In this document: positions 56,386 through 64,000 of the stretch, one piece after another
Numbering within the stretch: position 1 is the first letter of the stretch
Layout: the number at the start of each line of letters is the position of its first letter
Assembly (NCBI GenBank): GCA_036015235.1
Contig: CP107926.1
Coordinates: forward strand, 3,786,001-3,850,000
Direction: 5' to 3'
Length of the DNA stretch: 64,000 bases
From: Streptomyces sp. NBC_00433
GTDB lineage: Bacteria; Actinomycetota; Actinomycetes; Streptomycetales; Streptomycetaceae
Translations under genes and position numbers: made by a program
Notes under the pieces: generated by a model
Told to the model about the DNA's origin: nothing
Seen by the model: the letters and a program-made list of their open reading frames with translations, nothing else
The model's database searches: none

Positions 56386-58008
56386 CTACCGCTTGCGCTC
56401 CACCCGGCGCTCGTCCCACACCGGCTCGGCCGTCTCGCGGACCAGGCCGTCTGAGCCGAAGACCAGGTAGCGGTCGAAGCTGCGGGCGAACCAGCGGTCG
56501 TGGGTCACCGCGAGCACCGTGCCGTCGTAGGCCTCAAGACCCTCCTGGAGGGCCTCGGCGCTCTCCAGGTCCAGGTTGTCCGTCGGCTCGTCGAGCAGCA
56601 GCGCGGTGGTGCCCTCCAGCTCCATCAGCAGGATCTGGAAGCGCGCCTGCTGCCCGCCGGACAGCTTGTCGAAGGGCTGGTCGCCCTGCTGCTCCAGCTC
56701 GTAGCGGCGCAGCACCGACATGGCCCGGCCGCGGTCCCGCGAGTGCTCGGTCCACAGGATGTCCACCAGCGGGCGGCCGCGCAGCTCGGGGTGCGCGTGG
56801 GTCTGCGCGAAGTGGCCCGCCACGACGCGGGCGCCCAGTTTGTACGTCCCCGTGTGCGCCACACCCTCGTCACCGGCCAGCAGCCGCAGGAAGTGCGACT
56901 TGCCCGAGCCGTTGGAGCCGAGCACCGCGACCCGCTCGCCGTAGAAGACCTCCAGGTCGAACGGCTTCATCAGGCCGGTCAGCTCCAGCTTCTCGCAGGT
57001 CACCGCCCGCACACCGGTCCTGCCGCCCTTGAGCCGCATCCTGATGTCCTGCTCGCGCGGCGGCTCCTGCGGGGCGCCCGCGTCCTCGAACCGCTTCAGC
57101 CGGGTCTGGGCCGCGTGGTAGCGCGACGCCATGTCGGGGCTGTTCGCCGCCTGCTGCCGCAGCCGCAGCACCATCGCCTTGAGCTTGGCGTGCTCCTCCT
57201 CCCAGCGGCGCCGCAGCTCCTCGAAGCGCGCGAAGCGCTCCTTGCGTGCCTCGTGGAAGGTGCTGAAGCCGCCGCCGTGCACCCAGGTCGTCGACCCGGC
57301 GGGGCCGGTCTCCACGCTGACGATCTTCTCCGCCGTACGCGACAGCAGCTCGCGGTCGTGGCTGACGAACAGCACGGTCTTCCTGGTGGCGGCGATCTGC
57401 TCCTCCAGCCACCGCTTGCCGGGGACGTCCAGATAGTTGTCCGGCTCGTCGAGCAGCAGCACCTCGTCCGGACCGCGCAGCAGCGCTTCGAGCACCAGCC
57501 GCTTCTGCTCGCCGCCGGACAGCGTCTTGACCTCGCGCCACTGCGCCCGCTCGTAGGGGACGCCGAGCGCGGCCATCGTGCACATGTCCCACAGCGTCTC
57601 GGCCTCGTAGCCGCGCGCCTCCGCCCAGTCGCCGAGCGCGTGCGCGTATGCCATCTGCGCGGGCTCGTCGTCCTGCGCCATGATCGCCAGCTCGGCCGCG
57701 TCCACGGCTTCCGCGGCCGCCCTGATACGCGGGTGCGCCACGGAGACCAGCAGGTCGCGTACGGTCCTGTCGTCCCGGACGCTGCCGATGAACTGCCGCA
57801 TCACGCCGAGGCCGCCGCTGACGGTGACACCGCCGCCGTGCGGGGCGATCTCGCCGGAGATCAGCCGCAGCAGCGTGGTCTTGCCTGCGCCGTTCGGCCC
57901 GACCAGTGCCACGGCCGCGCCGTCGCCGACGCGGAACGAGACGTCGCCGAGCAGCGCCCGCCCGTCCGGCAGGTAGTACTCCAGGTGCGCTGCTTCCACA
58001 TGTCCCAT
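56386..58008 (-). CDS. ABC-F family ATP-binding protein
   Basis: Soluble protein of 540 residues with two ABC ATPase domains and no membrane segments. Domain 1: GPNGAGKTTLLRL and LSGGEQKRLVLEALL with LLLDEPDNYLD. Domain 2: GSNGSGKSHFLRLL and LSGGQQARFQILLMELEGTTALLLDEPTDNLD. A charged linker of the ABC-F type lies between (about residues 240-310). Such proteins act at the ribosome; some protect it from antibiotics, others help translation, and which applies here is unknown. ATG 58008 has GGGAGAA upstream. Confidence 0.92.
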   Translation of the reverse strand: MGHVEAAHLEYYLPDGRALLGDVSFRVGDGAAVALVGPNGAGKTTLLRLISGEIAPHGGGVTVSGGLGVMRQFIGSVRDDRTVRDLLVSVAHPRIRAAAEAVDAAELAIMAQDDEPAQMAYAHALGDWAEARGYEAETLWDMCTMAALGVPYERAQWREVKTLSGGEQKRLVLEALLRGPDEVLLLDEPDNYLDVPGKRWLEEQIAATRKTVLFVSHDRELLSRTAEKIVSVETGPAGSTTWVHGGGFSTFHEARKERFARFEELRRRWEEEHAKLKAMVLRLRQQAANSPDMASRYHAAQTRLKRFEDAGAPQEPPREQDIRMRLKGGRTGVRAVTCEKLELTGLMKPFDLEVFYGERVAVLGSNGSGKSHFLRLLAGDEGVAHTGTYKLGARVVAGHFAQTHAHPELRGRPLVDILWTEHSRDRGRAMSVLRRYELEQQGDQPFDKLSGGQQARFQILLMELEGTTALLLDEPTDNLDLESAEALQEGLEAYDGTVLAVTHDRWFARSFDRYLVFGSDGLVRETAEPVWDERRVERKR

Positions 58009-58093
58009 GGCGTGAATTCTCCCGTGTGCTCCGAGTGCGCCCAACCGCTTTTCCCCGTACGGCCCCCGGTAGGCCGGTAGCCGGACCGGCAAT

Positions 58094-59488
58094 ATGATGC
58101 GCGACATGACCGATGGCCCCGGGCAGCAGCAGCCGCCGCAGGAACCGCGCTCCACCACCGATGGCGCCGGCGAGCGCGAAGTGCTGGAGGGACGCGTCAT
58201 CCCCTCCCGTCCGCAGTCCCACCAGGACGCCGACCCGCGCCGGCAGTTCCGCCGCCAGGCCCCACCGCCGCAGGCCCCCTCCGCCGGCCCCGCCTGGTCC
58301 CCCCAGGCCGACGCCGCCGCCCAGGCAGGGCCCCCGCCGCACGCCCAGGGCCGGCCCTGGGCACCCGAGGCCCAGCAGCCCGCGCTGGACCCGACGCCCC
58401 CGCAGGAGGCGGCGCCGCAGATCGCGCCGGCGCAGGAGTGGGCGCAGCCGCCGGTTCAGCAGCCGCCGGTTCAGCAACCGCAGCCGCCTGCCCAGCAGCA
58501 GTACGCGCCCCCGCAGCAGCAGGGCCCGGCCCGGCACGCGGCCCCAGCGCCGCAACAGGCCTACGGGCCCCCGCAGCAGGCCCCGCAGGGCCCGCGGCAG
58601 CCCGCCCACGGCGGTGGCGGGCACGTACCGTTCGCGGGCGGGCCCGTACCCCGGCCGACGCCGCCACGCGAGCGGACGCCCGAGCCGGAGGCCGCCACGC
58701 CCGACTGGGGCGCGCTCGCCGAGCGGCAGGAGGCCACCGGTGCGCGCCGGCGCCGCGCGCTGATGCTCACCGGCGGGATCGTCGCCGTCGCCGTCATAGC
58801 CGGCGGTGTCGCCACCGCCGTCGTCATGTCGGGCAAGAGCAGCGACGACAAGCCGGTCGCGGGACCGTCCTCGTCCACCGGCGCCACCGCGAGCCAGCCG
58901 ACGCTCCCTCCCCTGCCGTCCTTCTCCTCCGTCGCCCCGCCCCCGCCGGCGAACCCGCTCGACTACCTCAACACCGCCGCCAAGGACAAGGCCCCGCTCA
59001 CCCCGGACTCCCTCTTCCCGGGCAAGCAGTTCGTCTGGCAGGGCCGCACCTACGTCAAGACCAAGGCCGACGTCACGACGGCCTGCGCGAAGAACGCCCG
59101 CAAGGGCGTCGCGACGGCCCTCACCGCCAACGGCTGCCAGAAGCTGATCCGCGCCACCTACACGCAGGGCGCGCTCGCCGTGACGGTCGGCGTCGCCGTC
59201 TTCCCCGACAACACCCACGCCAAGAAGGTCGGCGGCGTCTCCCAATACCTGGCCCCGCTCAACGGCGGCGGCGTCCCCGACTTCTGCCACGCCGTGCGCT
59301 GCCAGATGACGGCCAATTCCGTCGGCCGCTACGCCTACTTCGCCATCGCCGGCTTCAAGAACGGCACGACGCTGGCGGCGACCGACACGGTGGGCCGGCA
59401 GGCGGCCGATGACGCGTCCGACTTCGCCTTCAACCGCATAGTCCAACGCGGCAAAGACGCTGCCGCTGCGGACCCCACACGACAGTAG
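58094..59488 (+). CDS. Single-span membrane protein with Pro/Gln-rich cytoplasmic region
   Basis: A 464-residue protein in three parts: a long disordered cytoplasmic N-terminus full of Pro, Gln and Ala (about residues 1-215, QQQYAPPQQQGPARHA-like runs), one membrane span (ALMLTGGIVAVAVIAGGVATAVVM), and an extracellular domain of about 200 residues with cysteines near TACAKNA, NGCQKL and FCHAVRCQ that could form disulfides. No catalytic motif. ATG 58094 or 58106 could be the start. Function unknown; the layout resembles membrane anchors of cell-envelope complexes. Confidence 0.78.
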   Translation: MMRDMTDGPGQQQPPQEPRSTTDGAGEREVLEGRVIPSRPQSHQDADPRRQFRRQAPPPQAPSAGPAWSPQADAAAQAGPPPHAQGRPWAPEAQQPALDPTPPQEAAPQIAPAQEWAQPPVQQPPVQQPQPPAQQQYAPPQQQGPARHAAPAPQQAYGPPQQAPQGPRQPAHGGGGHVPFAGGPVPRPTPPRERTPEPEAATPDWGALAERQEATGARRRRALMLTGGIVAVAVIAGGVATAVVMSGKSSDDKPVAGPSSSTGATASQPTLPPLPSFSSVAPPPPANPLDYLNTAAKDKAPLTPDSLFPGKQFVWQGRTYVKTKADVTTACAKNARKGVATALTANGCQKLIRATYTQGALAVTVGVAVFPDNTHAKKVGGVSQYLAPLNGGGVPDFCHAVRCQMTANSVGRYAYFAIAGFKNGTTLAATDTVGRQAADDASDFAFNRIVQRGKDAAAADPTRQ

Positions 59489-59972
59489 CCCCTCCGGCGG
59501 GGGCGCCCCGGCACACCGGTGATTGCCCCTTGCGGTGCGGCGCTAGCCTGCGGCCCGGTGGGGGCTGTGCGCGCAGTTCCCCGCCACTCCCTGCGGGGTG
59601 CTTTACGGACTCCACAGTGCCGCTGCGTGGGTGGCTTGTCGCGCCGTTCTCCCCCAGAGCTTCGCGTGGGGGTACCCCCACGCGCCCCTGAAAAACGCTC
59701 ACCCTCCGCCCAGAGGGCTTCGCCCCTGCCAGGGGCAAACACCTGGCGCAGGAGGACGCAGGCCCAAAGGGGCGCGTGGGGGTACCCCCAGGCGAAGCTC
59801 TGGGGGAGAACTGCGCGCCCCGCCGGAGAGGCGGGAAAGAAAGCAACGCCACCGCAAGTGGCAATCACCCAGGCGTGCGTGGGGGTACCCCCTGGCGAAG
59901 CGCTGGGGGGAGAACGGAGCGACCAGCCCCCAGCGGGCCGCAGGCGCGCGGGCCAGCGCGAGGGGCACCCCC
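59489..59972. repeat. Mosaic intergenic repeats, region 7
   Basis: Fills the gap between the convergent membrane protein and truA genes. Modules seen: CCTGCGGCCCGGTGGGGGCT (59550-59569), with an inverted relative near 59927-59950; CTGCGGGGTGCTTTACGGAC (59591-59610); the CCCCCAGAGCTTCGCGTGGG hairpin (59650-59669); inverted hairpin copies near 59780-59815 and 59878-59915; and AAAGAAAGCAACGCCACCGC (59837-59856). Order and orientation differ from region 6 although the pieces are the same. No gene is seen. Confidence 0.87.
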
Positions 59973-60842
59973 CTAGGCGCAACCCGGCACGGACAGTGTG
60001 CGGAGGTTGCGGGACTCCAGGTTGCGCGCCGCGAGCATGGCGTCGGCGGGGTAGCCGACCTCCTCCAGGGTGAGCCCGTGCGGACGCACGACGTTCACCG
60101 CGGAGTGCCTGACCCGTCCGGCCAGGACTTCCGCGGGGAAGCCCACCGCCCGGTGCCCGTCCCCGACCAGGATCATCGCCCCGACCAGCGCCCGCACCAT
60201 GTTGTGGCAGAAGGCGTCAGCCCGCACCGTGGCGACGGCCACGCCGTCATCGCGCCGCACCCACCGCACGTCCAGCAGCGTGCGGATCGTCGTCGCACCC
60301 TCGCGCTTCTTGCAGTACGCGGCGAAGTCGTGCTCGCCGAGCAGCAGCGAAGCGGCGGCGTTCATCGCGTCGACGTCGACCGGGCGGTCGTGCCACAGGA
60401 CGTGGCCGCGCAGCAGCGGGTCCACCCCGCCGGGGTGGTCGCCGACGCGGTAGGCGTACCGCCGCCAGATCGCGGAGAAGCGCGCGTTGAAGCCGGCGGG
60501 CGCCTCGCGGACGCCGAAGACGCGGACGTCCCAGGGCAGCCGTCCCGCCAGGCGCCTGCGCAGCTTGTCGTGCTCGGCGGCCCAGACGTCCGCGGGCAGG
60601 TCGACGTGCGCGACCTGGCCGCGCGCGTGGACGCCGGCGTCCGTGCGGCCGGCCACGGTCAGCTCGACCGGGTCGGGCAGCCGCAGCACCGTGGCGATCG
60701 CGGACTCCAGCTCGCCCTGCACGGTGCGCCGGGTGCGCTGCTTGGCCCAGCCGGAGAATTCGGCCCCGTCGTATGCCAGGTCCAGCCGGACCCTCACGAA
60801 GCCGGGTGCCGGGTCGTCACTCACGGGGTAGCTCCTCGCCAT
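59973..60842 (-). CDS. truA: tRNA pseudouridine synthase A
   Basis: Makes pseudouridine at positions 38-40 of tRNA anticodon stems. 289 residues with the catalytic Asp in [15 protein letters not shown], the N-terminal [16 protein letters not shown], and RRYAYRV further on. It lies downstream of rplQ in the same orientation, as in many actinomycetes, and is probably co-transcribed from the ribosomal operon. Its stop lies at the edge of a repeat array. Confidence 0.95.
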   Translation of the reverse strand: MARSYPVSDDPAPGFVRVRLDLAYDGAEFSGWAKQRTRRTVQGELESAIATVLRLPDPVELTVAGRTDAGVHARGQVAHVDLPADVWAAEHDKLRRRLAGRLPWDVRVFGVREAPAGFNARFSAIWRRYAYRVGDHPGGVDPLLRGHVLWHDRPVDVDAMNAAASLLLGEHDFAAYCKKREGATTIRTLLDVRWVRRDDGVAVATVRADAFCHNMVRALVGAMILVGDGHRAVGFPAEVLAGRVRHSAVNVVRPHGLTLEEVGYPADAMLAARNLESRNLRTLSVPGCA

Positions 60843-60906
60843 GGGGGAACGGAAGCGGACCCGTACCCCCAGGGGGTACGGGTCCGCCCGTGGAACACAA
60901 CCGGGC

Positions 60907-61416
60907 TCACGCCTCGGTGTCGTCCTCCGCGTCAGCGGGCTTGGCGTCCTCGACGGCCTCGTCCTTCTTGAGGTCCTTCAGGGCGTCGTCACCCGCGGTG
61001 TCCTTCGCGGAACGCTTCGTCGCGGCCTCGGCCTCACCGACAGCGGACTGCTGCACGGTCAGGGCCTCGACCAGCTCGATGACCGCCATCGGGGCGTTGT
61101 CGCCACGACGGGGGCCGATCTTGGTGATGCGGGTGTAGCCACCGGGGCGGTTCTCGTACCGCGGGCCGATCTCGGTGAAGAGCGTGTGCACGATGCTCTT
61201 GTCCGTGATCGTCTGCAGCACCTGGCGACGGTTGTGCATGTCGCCCTTCTTCGCCTTGGTGATGAGGCGCTCCGCGACCGGGCGCAGCCGGCGCGCCTTG
61301 GCCTCGGTGGTGGTGATGCGGCCGTGCTCGAAGAGCGACTTCGCGAGGTTCGCGAGGAGCAGCTTCTCGTGCGCGGCGCTGCCGCCCAGACGGGCACCCT
61401 TGGCAGGCTGAGGCAT
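60907..61416 (-). CDS. rplQ: 50S ribosomal protein L17
   Basis: Large-subunit protein L17, 169 residues. The core runs from [25 protein letters not shown] through RVEQ-type rRNA-binding segments to [13 protein letters not shown]; after residue about 120 there is an Asp/Glu/Lys/Ala-rich tail found in actinomycete versions. ATG 61416 has GGAGAAAG upstream. It is separated from rpoA by nearly 300 bases that include a repeat element. Confidence 0.96.
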   Translation of the reverse strand: MPQPAKGARLGGSAAHEKLLLANLAKSLFEHGRITTTEAKARRLRPVAERLITKAKKGDMHNRRQVLQTITDKSIVHTLFTEIGPRYENRPGGYTRITKIGPRRGDNAPMAVIELVEALTVQQSAVGEAEAATKRSAKDTAGDDALKDLKKDEAVEDAKPADAEDDTEA

Positions 61417-61710
61417 GGTCTTTCTCCTTCTACGCTGCACCGGCCGTGTCAGGTACCGATGTCAGTGCGAACTGGCGGCTGCCAGCTCGTGGTGTGTCCA
61501 GGGGCTCGCGCCCCGGACGGCGCCCCCCAGGGGCGCGGGGAACCGCGCGCTCAGCCCACCACCGGCCGGTGGTCCGGAGCGGACCGGGCTGCCCCTTCGG
61601 GCCGGTGACGACCTGCGGCCCGTCGGCGGCTGGTCGCGCAGTTCCCCGCGCCCCTTCGGGGCACGGGTCCTACCCGGCGGCACCGGAATCCCGGGAACCG
61701 CCGGAGGCGA
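61417..61710. repeat. Mosaic repeat element in the rpoA-rplQ interval, region 8
   Basis: A 127-bp element bounded by inverted arms 61529-61556 and 61628-61655 (25 of 28 bases match, core GTTCCCCGCGCCCCT). It contains the palindrome ACCACCGGCCGGTGGT at 61558-61573 and is the closest relative of the element at 26103-26255. It lies between two co-oriented ribosomal-operon genes and would be transcribed into their mRNA as a large hairpin. Confidence 0.88.
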
Positions 61711-62733
61711 TCAGTACTGCTCGGTCTCCACGAAGCCGGCGTCGACGTCGTCGTCGGCGCCGAAGGCGTCGGCGGCGGCGGTCGGGTCGAATCCGGGCGG
61801 GCTGTCCTTGAGGGCCAGGCCCATGCCGGCCAGCTTCGCCTTGACCTCGTCGATCGACTTCGCACCGAAGTTGCGGATGTCGAGCAGGTCGGCCTCGGAG
61901 CGTGCGACGAGTTCGCCCACGGAGTGGATGCCCTCGCGCTTGAGGCAGTTGTAGGAGCGGACGGTGAGTTCCAGCTCCTCGATCGGCAGCGCCAGGTCCG
62001 CGGCCAGGGCGGCGTCCGTGGGGGACGGGCCCATGTCGATGCCCTCGGCGTCGACGTTCAGCTCGCGGGCCAGGCCGAACAGCTCGACCAGGGTCTTGCC
62101 GGCCGACGCCATGGCGTCACGCGGCCGCATGGCCTGCTTGGTCTCGACGTCGACGATCAGCTTGTCGAAGTCGGTGCGCTGCTCGACACGGGTCGCCTCG
62201 ACCTTGTAGGTGACCTTGAGCACCGGGCTGTAGATGGAGTCGACCGGGATGCGGCCGATCTCCTGGCCCTGCTGCTTGTTCTGCACCGCGGAGACGTAGC
62301 CGCGACCGCGCTCGACGGTCAGCTCCATCTCCAGCTTGCCCTTGGCGTTGAGCGTGGCCAGGACCAGGTCGGGGTTGTGGCACTCGACACCGGCCGGGGG
62401 CGCGATGTCGGCGGCGGTGACGACACCCGGGCCCTGCTTGCGCAGGTACATCACGACCGGCTCGTCGTGCTCCGAGGAGACGACCAGCTGCTTGATGTTG
62501 AGGATGATGTCGGTCAGGTCCTCCTTGACGCCCGGCACGGTGGTGAACTCGTGCAGGACGCCGTCGACCCGGATCGAGGTGACGGCGGCACCCGGGATCG
62601 AGGAGAGGAGTGTGCGGCGGAGGGAGTTGCCGAGGGTGTAGCCGAAGCCCGGCTCCAGCGGCTCGATCACGAACCGTGAGCGGAATTCGTCGACGACCTC
62701 TTCGGTCAACGAGGGACGCTGAGCGATCAGCAT
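61711..62733 (-). CDS. rpoA: RNA polymerase alpha subunit
   Basis: Alpha subunit of 340 residues that starts polymerase assembly and contacts activators and UP elements. N-terminal domain: [40 protein letters not shown]-terminal domain: [48 protein letters not shown]. The acidic end is typical of actinomycetes. It lies downstream of rpsD in the standard order. Confidence 0.98.
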   Translation of the reverse strand: MLIAQRPSLTEEVVDEFRSRFVIEPLEPGFGYTLGNSLRRTLLSSIPGAAVTSIRVDGVLHEFTTVPGVKEDLTDIILNIKQLVVSSEHDEPVVMYLRKQGPGVVTAADIAPPAGVECHNPDLVLATLNAKGKLEMELTVERGRGYVSAVQNKQQGQEIGRIPVDSIYSPVLKVTYKVEATRVEQRTDFDKLIVDVETKQAMRPRDAMASAGKTLVELFGLARELNVDAEGIDMGPSPTDAALAADLALPIEELELTVRSYNCLKREGIHSVGELVARSEADLLDIRNFGAKSIDEVKAKLAGMGLALKDSPPGFDPTAAADAFGADDDVDAGFVETEQY

Positions 62734-62862
62734 GGTGTCTGATGTCCTTCTGTCGTGGGCGCCCGCTATTTGACGCCCCCTGTACTACGAGGGTACGGGC
62801 GGCACGGCGAAACCGTCGTACGAGAGCACGACGGCGGCCGTACCGCCCGTGACCGTGAGCCG

Positions 62863-63489
62863 CTACTTGGAGTAGAGCTCGACGATCAGCTGCTCCTGCA
62901 CCTGGGTGTCGATCACCTGGCGCTCGGGCAGGCTGTGCACGAGGATCCGCAGCCGGCCGGCGTTGGCCTCGAGCCACGCCGGGACGGTCTTGTCGCCGGC
63001 CTCGCCCTGCGCCACCGCGAACGGGGTCAGGTTGCGGGACGACTCACGGACCTCGACGATGTCGTTCACGGCCACGCGAGCCGACGGGATGTCGTTCTTG
63101 CGGCCGTTGACGGTGATGTGTCCGTGACGGACCAGCTGACGGGCGTGGTCGCGGGACTTGGCGAAGCCGGCCCGGTAGACCACGTTGTCGAGGCGGGTCT
63201 CAAGGATGCGAAGCAGGTTCTCACCGGTCTTGCCGGACTTCTGGTTCGCCTCCTTGTAGTAGTTCACGAACTGCTTTTCGAGGACACCGTAGATTCGCGC
63301 GCACTTCTGCTTCTCACGCAGCTGAAGCAGGTACTCGCTGTCCTTGGTGCGCCCGCGCCCGTGCTCACCCGGGGGGTAAGGACGGATCTCGATCGGGCAC
63401 TTCGCGCTCTCGCACTTAGCTCCCTTGAGGAAGAGCTTCTGCTTCTCCCGACGGCATCGCTTGCAGTCGGCCCCGGTATAACGCGCCAT
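62863..63489 (-). CDS. rpsD: 30S ribosomal protein S4 (zinc-binding form)
   Basis: Primary 16S rRNA-binding protein of 208 residues. It keeps the N-terminal zinc motif with four cysteines (CKRC and CESAKC, residues 9-31), i.e. the C+ paralogue rather than the zinc-free version that some actinomycetes make under zinc limitation. The S4 domain reads ILETRLDNVVYRAGFAKSRDHARQLVRHGHITVNG. Between rpsK and rpoA. Confidence 0.97.
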   Translation of the reverse strand: MARYTGADCKRCRREKQKLFLKGAKCESAKCPIEIRPYPPGEHGRGRTKDSEYLLQLREKQKCARIYGVLEKQFVNYYKEANQKSGKTGENLLRILETRLDNVVYRAGFAKSRDHARQLVRHGHITVNGRKNDIPSARVAVNDIVEVRESSRNLTPFAVAQGEAGDKTVPAWLEANAGRLRILVHSLPERQVIDTQVQEQLIVELYSK

Positions 63490-63515
63490 TGTCTCAGTTC
63501 TCCTGTATCAGCTGG

Positions 63516-63920
63516 TCAGACGCGGCGGCGCTTCGGCGGGCGGCAGCCGTTGTGCGGGGTCGGGGTGACGTCCTGGATCGAGCCGACCTCAAGGCCGGTG
63601 GCCTGGAGGGAGCGGATCGCGGTCTCGCGGCCGGAGCCGGGACCCTTCACGAAGACGTCCACCTTGCGCATGCCGTGCTCCTGCGCGCGGCGGGCGGCCG
63701 ACTCGGCGGCCATCTGCGCGGCGAAGGGGGTGGACTTGCGCGAGCCCTTGAAGCCGACGTGGCCGGCGGAGGCCCAGGAGATCACGTTGCCCGCGGGGTC
63801 GGTGATCGAGACGATCGTGTTGTTGAACGTGCTCTTGATGTGGGCGTGCCCGTGAGCGACGTTCTTCTTTTCCTTGCGGCGCACCTTCTTGGCTGCGCCC
63901 TGACGGCCCTTAGGAGGCAT
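63516..63920 (-). CDS. rpsK: 30S ribosomal protein S11
   Basis: Platform protein S11, 134 residues, with the basic start [40 protein letters not shown] and the C-terminal [17 protein letters not shown]. It is 26 bases upstream of rpsD in the same operon. Confidence 0.97.
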   Translation of the reverse strand: MPPKGRQGAAKKVRRKEKKNVAHGHAHIKSTFNNTIVSITDPAGNVISWASAGHVGFKGSRKSTPFAAQMAAESAARRAQEHGMRKVDVFVKGPGSGRETAIRSLQATGLEVGSIQDVTPTPHNGCRPPKRRRV

Positions 63921-63989
63921 GTGTCAAGTTCTCCCGGTGGAGGTGGTCGGTCCTTTGGCGAAGACCGCTGGTAAGGGTCCTGCTGAGGA

Positions 63990-64000
63990 CTACTTCTTGC
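63990..64000 (-). CDS. rpsM: 3' end of rpsM (ribosomal protein S13), cut by the window edge
   Basis: Only the last codons are inside the window: Lys-Lys-stop (TAG at 63990-63992) on the minus strand. The assignment rests on the invariant rpsM-rpsK-rpsD-rpoA order and on S13 of actinomycetes ending in lysines. Confidence 0.6.

Overview
The window is a GC-rich chromosomal core region of an actinomycete, almost certainly a Streptomyces or a close relative in the Streptomycetaceae. The evidence is base composition, frequent GTG starts, and a gene order that matches from memory the S. coelicolor SCO4729 to SCO4797 neighbourhood: shbA-bldM-whiD, groES-groEL, a Ser/Thr kinase cluster, and rplQ-rpoA-rpsD-rpsK. 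No rRNA, tRNA, CRISPR array, prophage or insertion sequence with a transposase was seen.

Layout. (1) 1-6.7 kb: two secreted NlpC/P60 cell-wall hydrolases, the first behind a ydaO-type (c-di-AMP) riboswitch and the second carrying a TTA codon. Next come a PspC-domain histidine kinase and LuxR-type regulator, divergent from a PspC-domain membrane protein. (2) 6.6-12.8 kb: DoxX, guaA, a GMC-type oxidoreductase and a succinate-semialdehyde dehydrogenase. (3) 13.1-22.4 kb: four tandem membrane-anchored Ser/Thr kinase-family proteins, one a clear pseudokinase, then glpD. (4) 22.6-30.2 kb: a nucleotide-sugar dehydrogenase homologue without its catalytic cysteine, a membrane protein, guaB3, guaB, and the developmental regulators shbA, bldM and whiD. 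(5) 30.3-36.8 kb: accessory genes (LysR/aminotransferase pair, GNAT, MOSC, SDR, SAM methyltransferase). (6) 36.8-39.1 kb: groES-groEL under a double CIRCE. (7) 39.5-48.7 kb: a methyltransferase, a polysaccharide deacetylase, and the tsaD-rimI-tsaB / tsaE / hydrolase / alr block. (8) 48.8-54.8 kb: an SRPBCC-MarR pair, nnr, acpS, coaA, glmM. (9) 55-64 kb: rpsI-rplM, an ABC-F ATPase, truA, and rplQ-rpoA-rpsD-rpsK running off the right edge into rpsM.

Together the genes cover cell-wall growth and remodelling (NlpC/P60, alr, glmM, deacetylase, kinases), guanine nucleotide synthesis, t6A tRNA modification, translation, and entry into sporulation. Visible regulatory signals include the riboswitch, two CIRCE elements around a consensus promoter, a MarR-type palindrome inside a promoter, a LysR T-N11-A site, phased direct repeats in front of the PspC pair, a palindrome before whiD, and a possible iron box.

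The most unusual non-coding feature is a family of mosaic, hairpin-rich repeats that fills eight intergenic regions. It supplies stop codons to neighbouring genes, forms an ~80-bp terminal inverted repeat at 49630-50264, and lies inside the rpoA-rplQ interval. Other oddities are a decayed duplicate of the acpS 3' end, a pseudo-L,D-transpeptidase, a histidine-rich tail on TsaD and a transcription terminator between groES and groEL. I saw no convincing wholly new multi-gene system; the repeat family and the kinase/pseudokinase cluster are the best leads.
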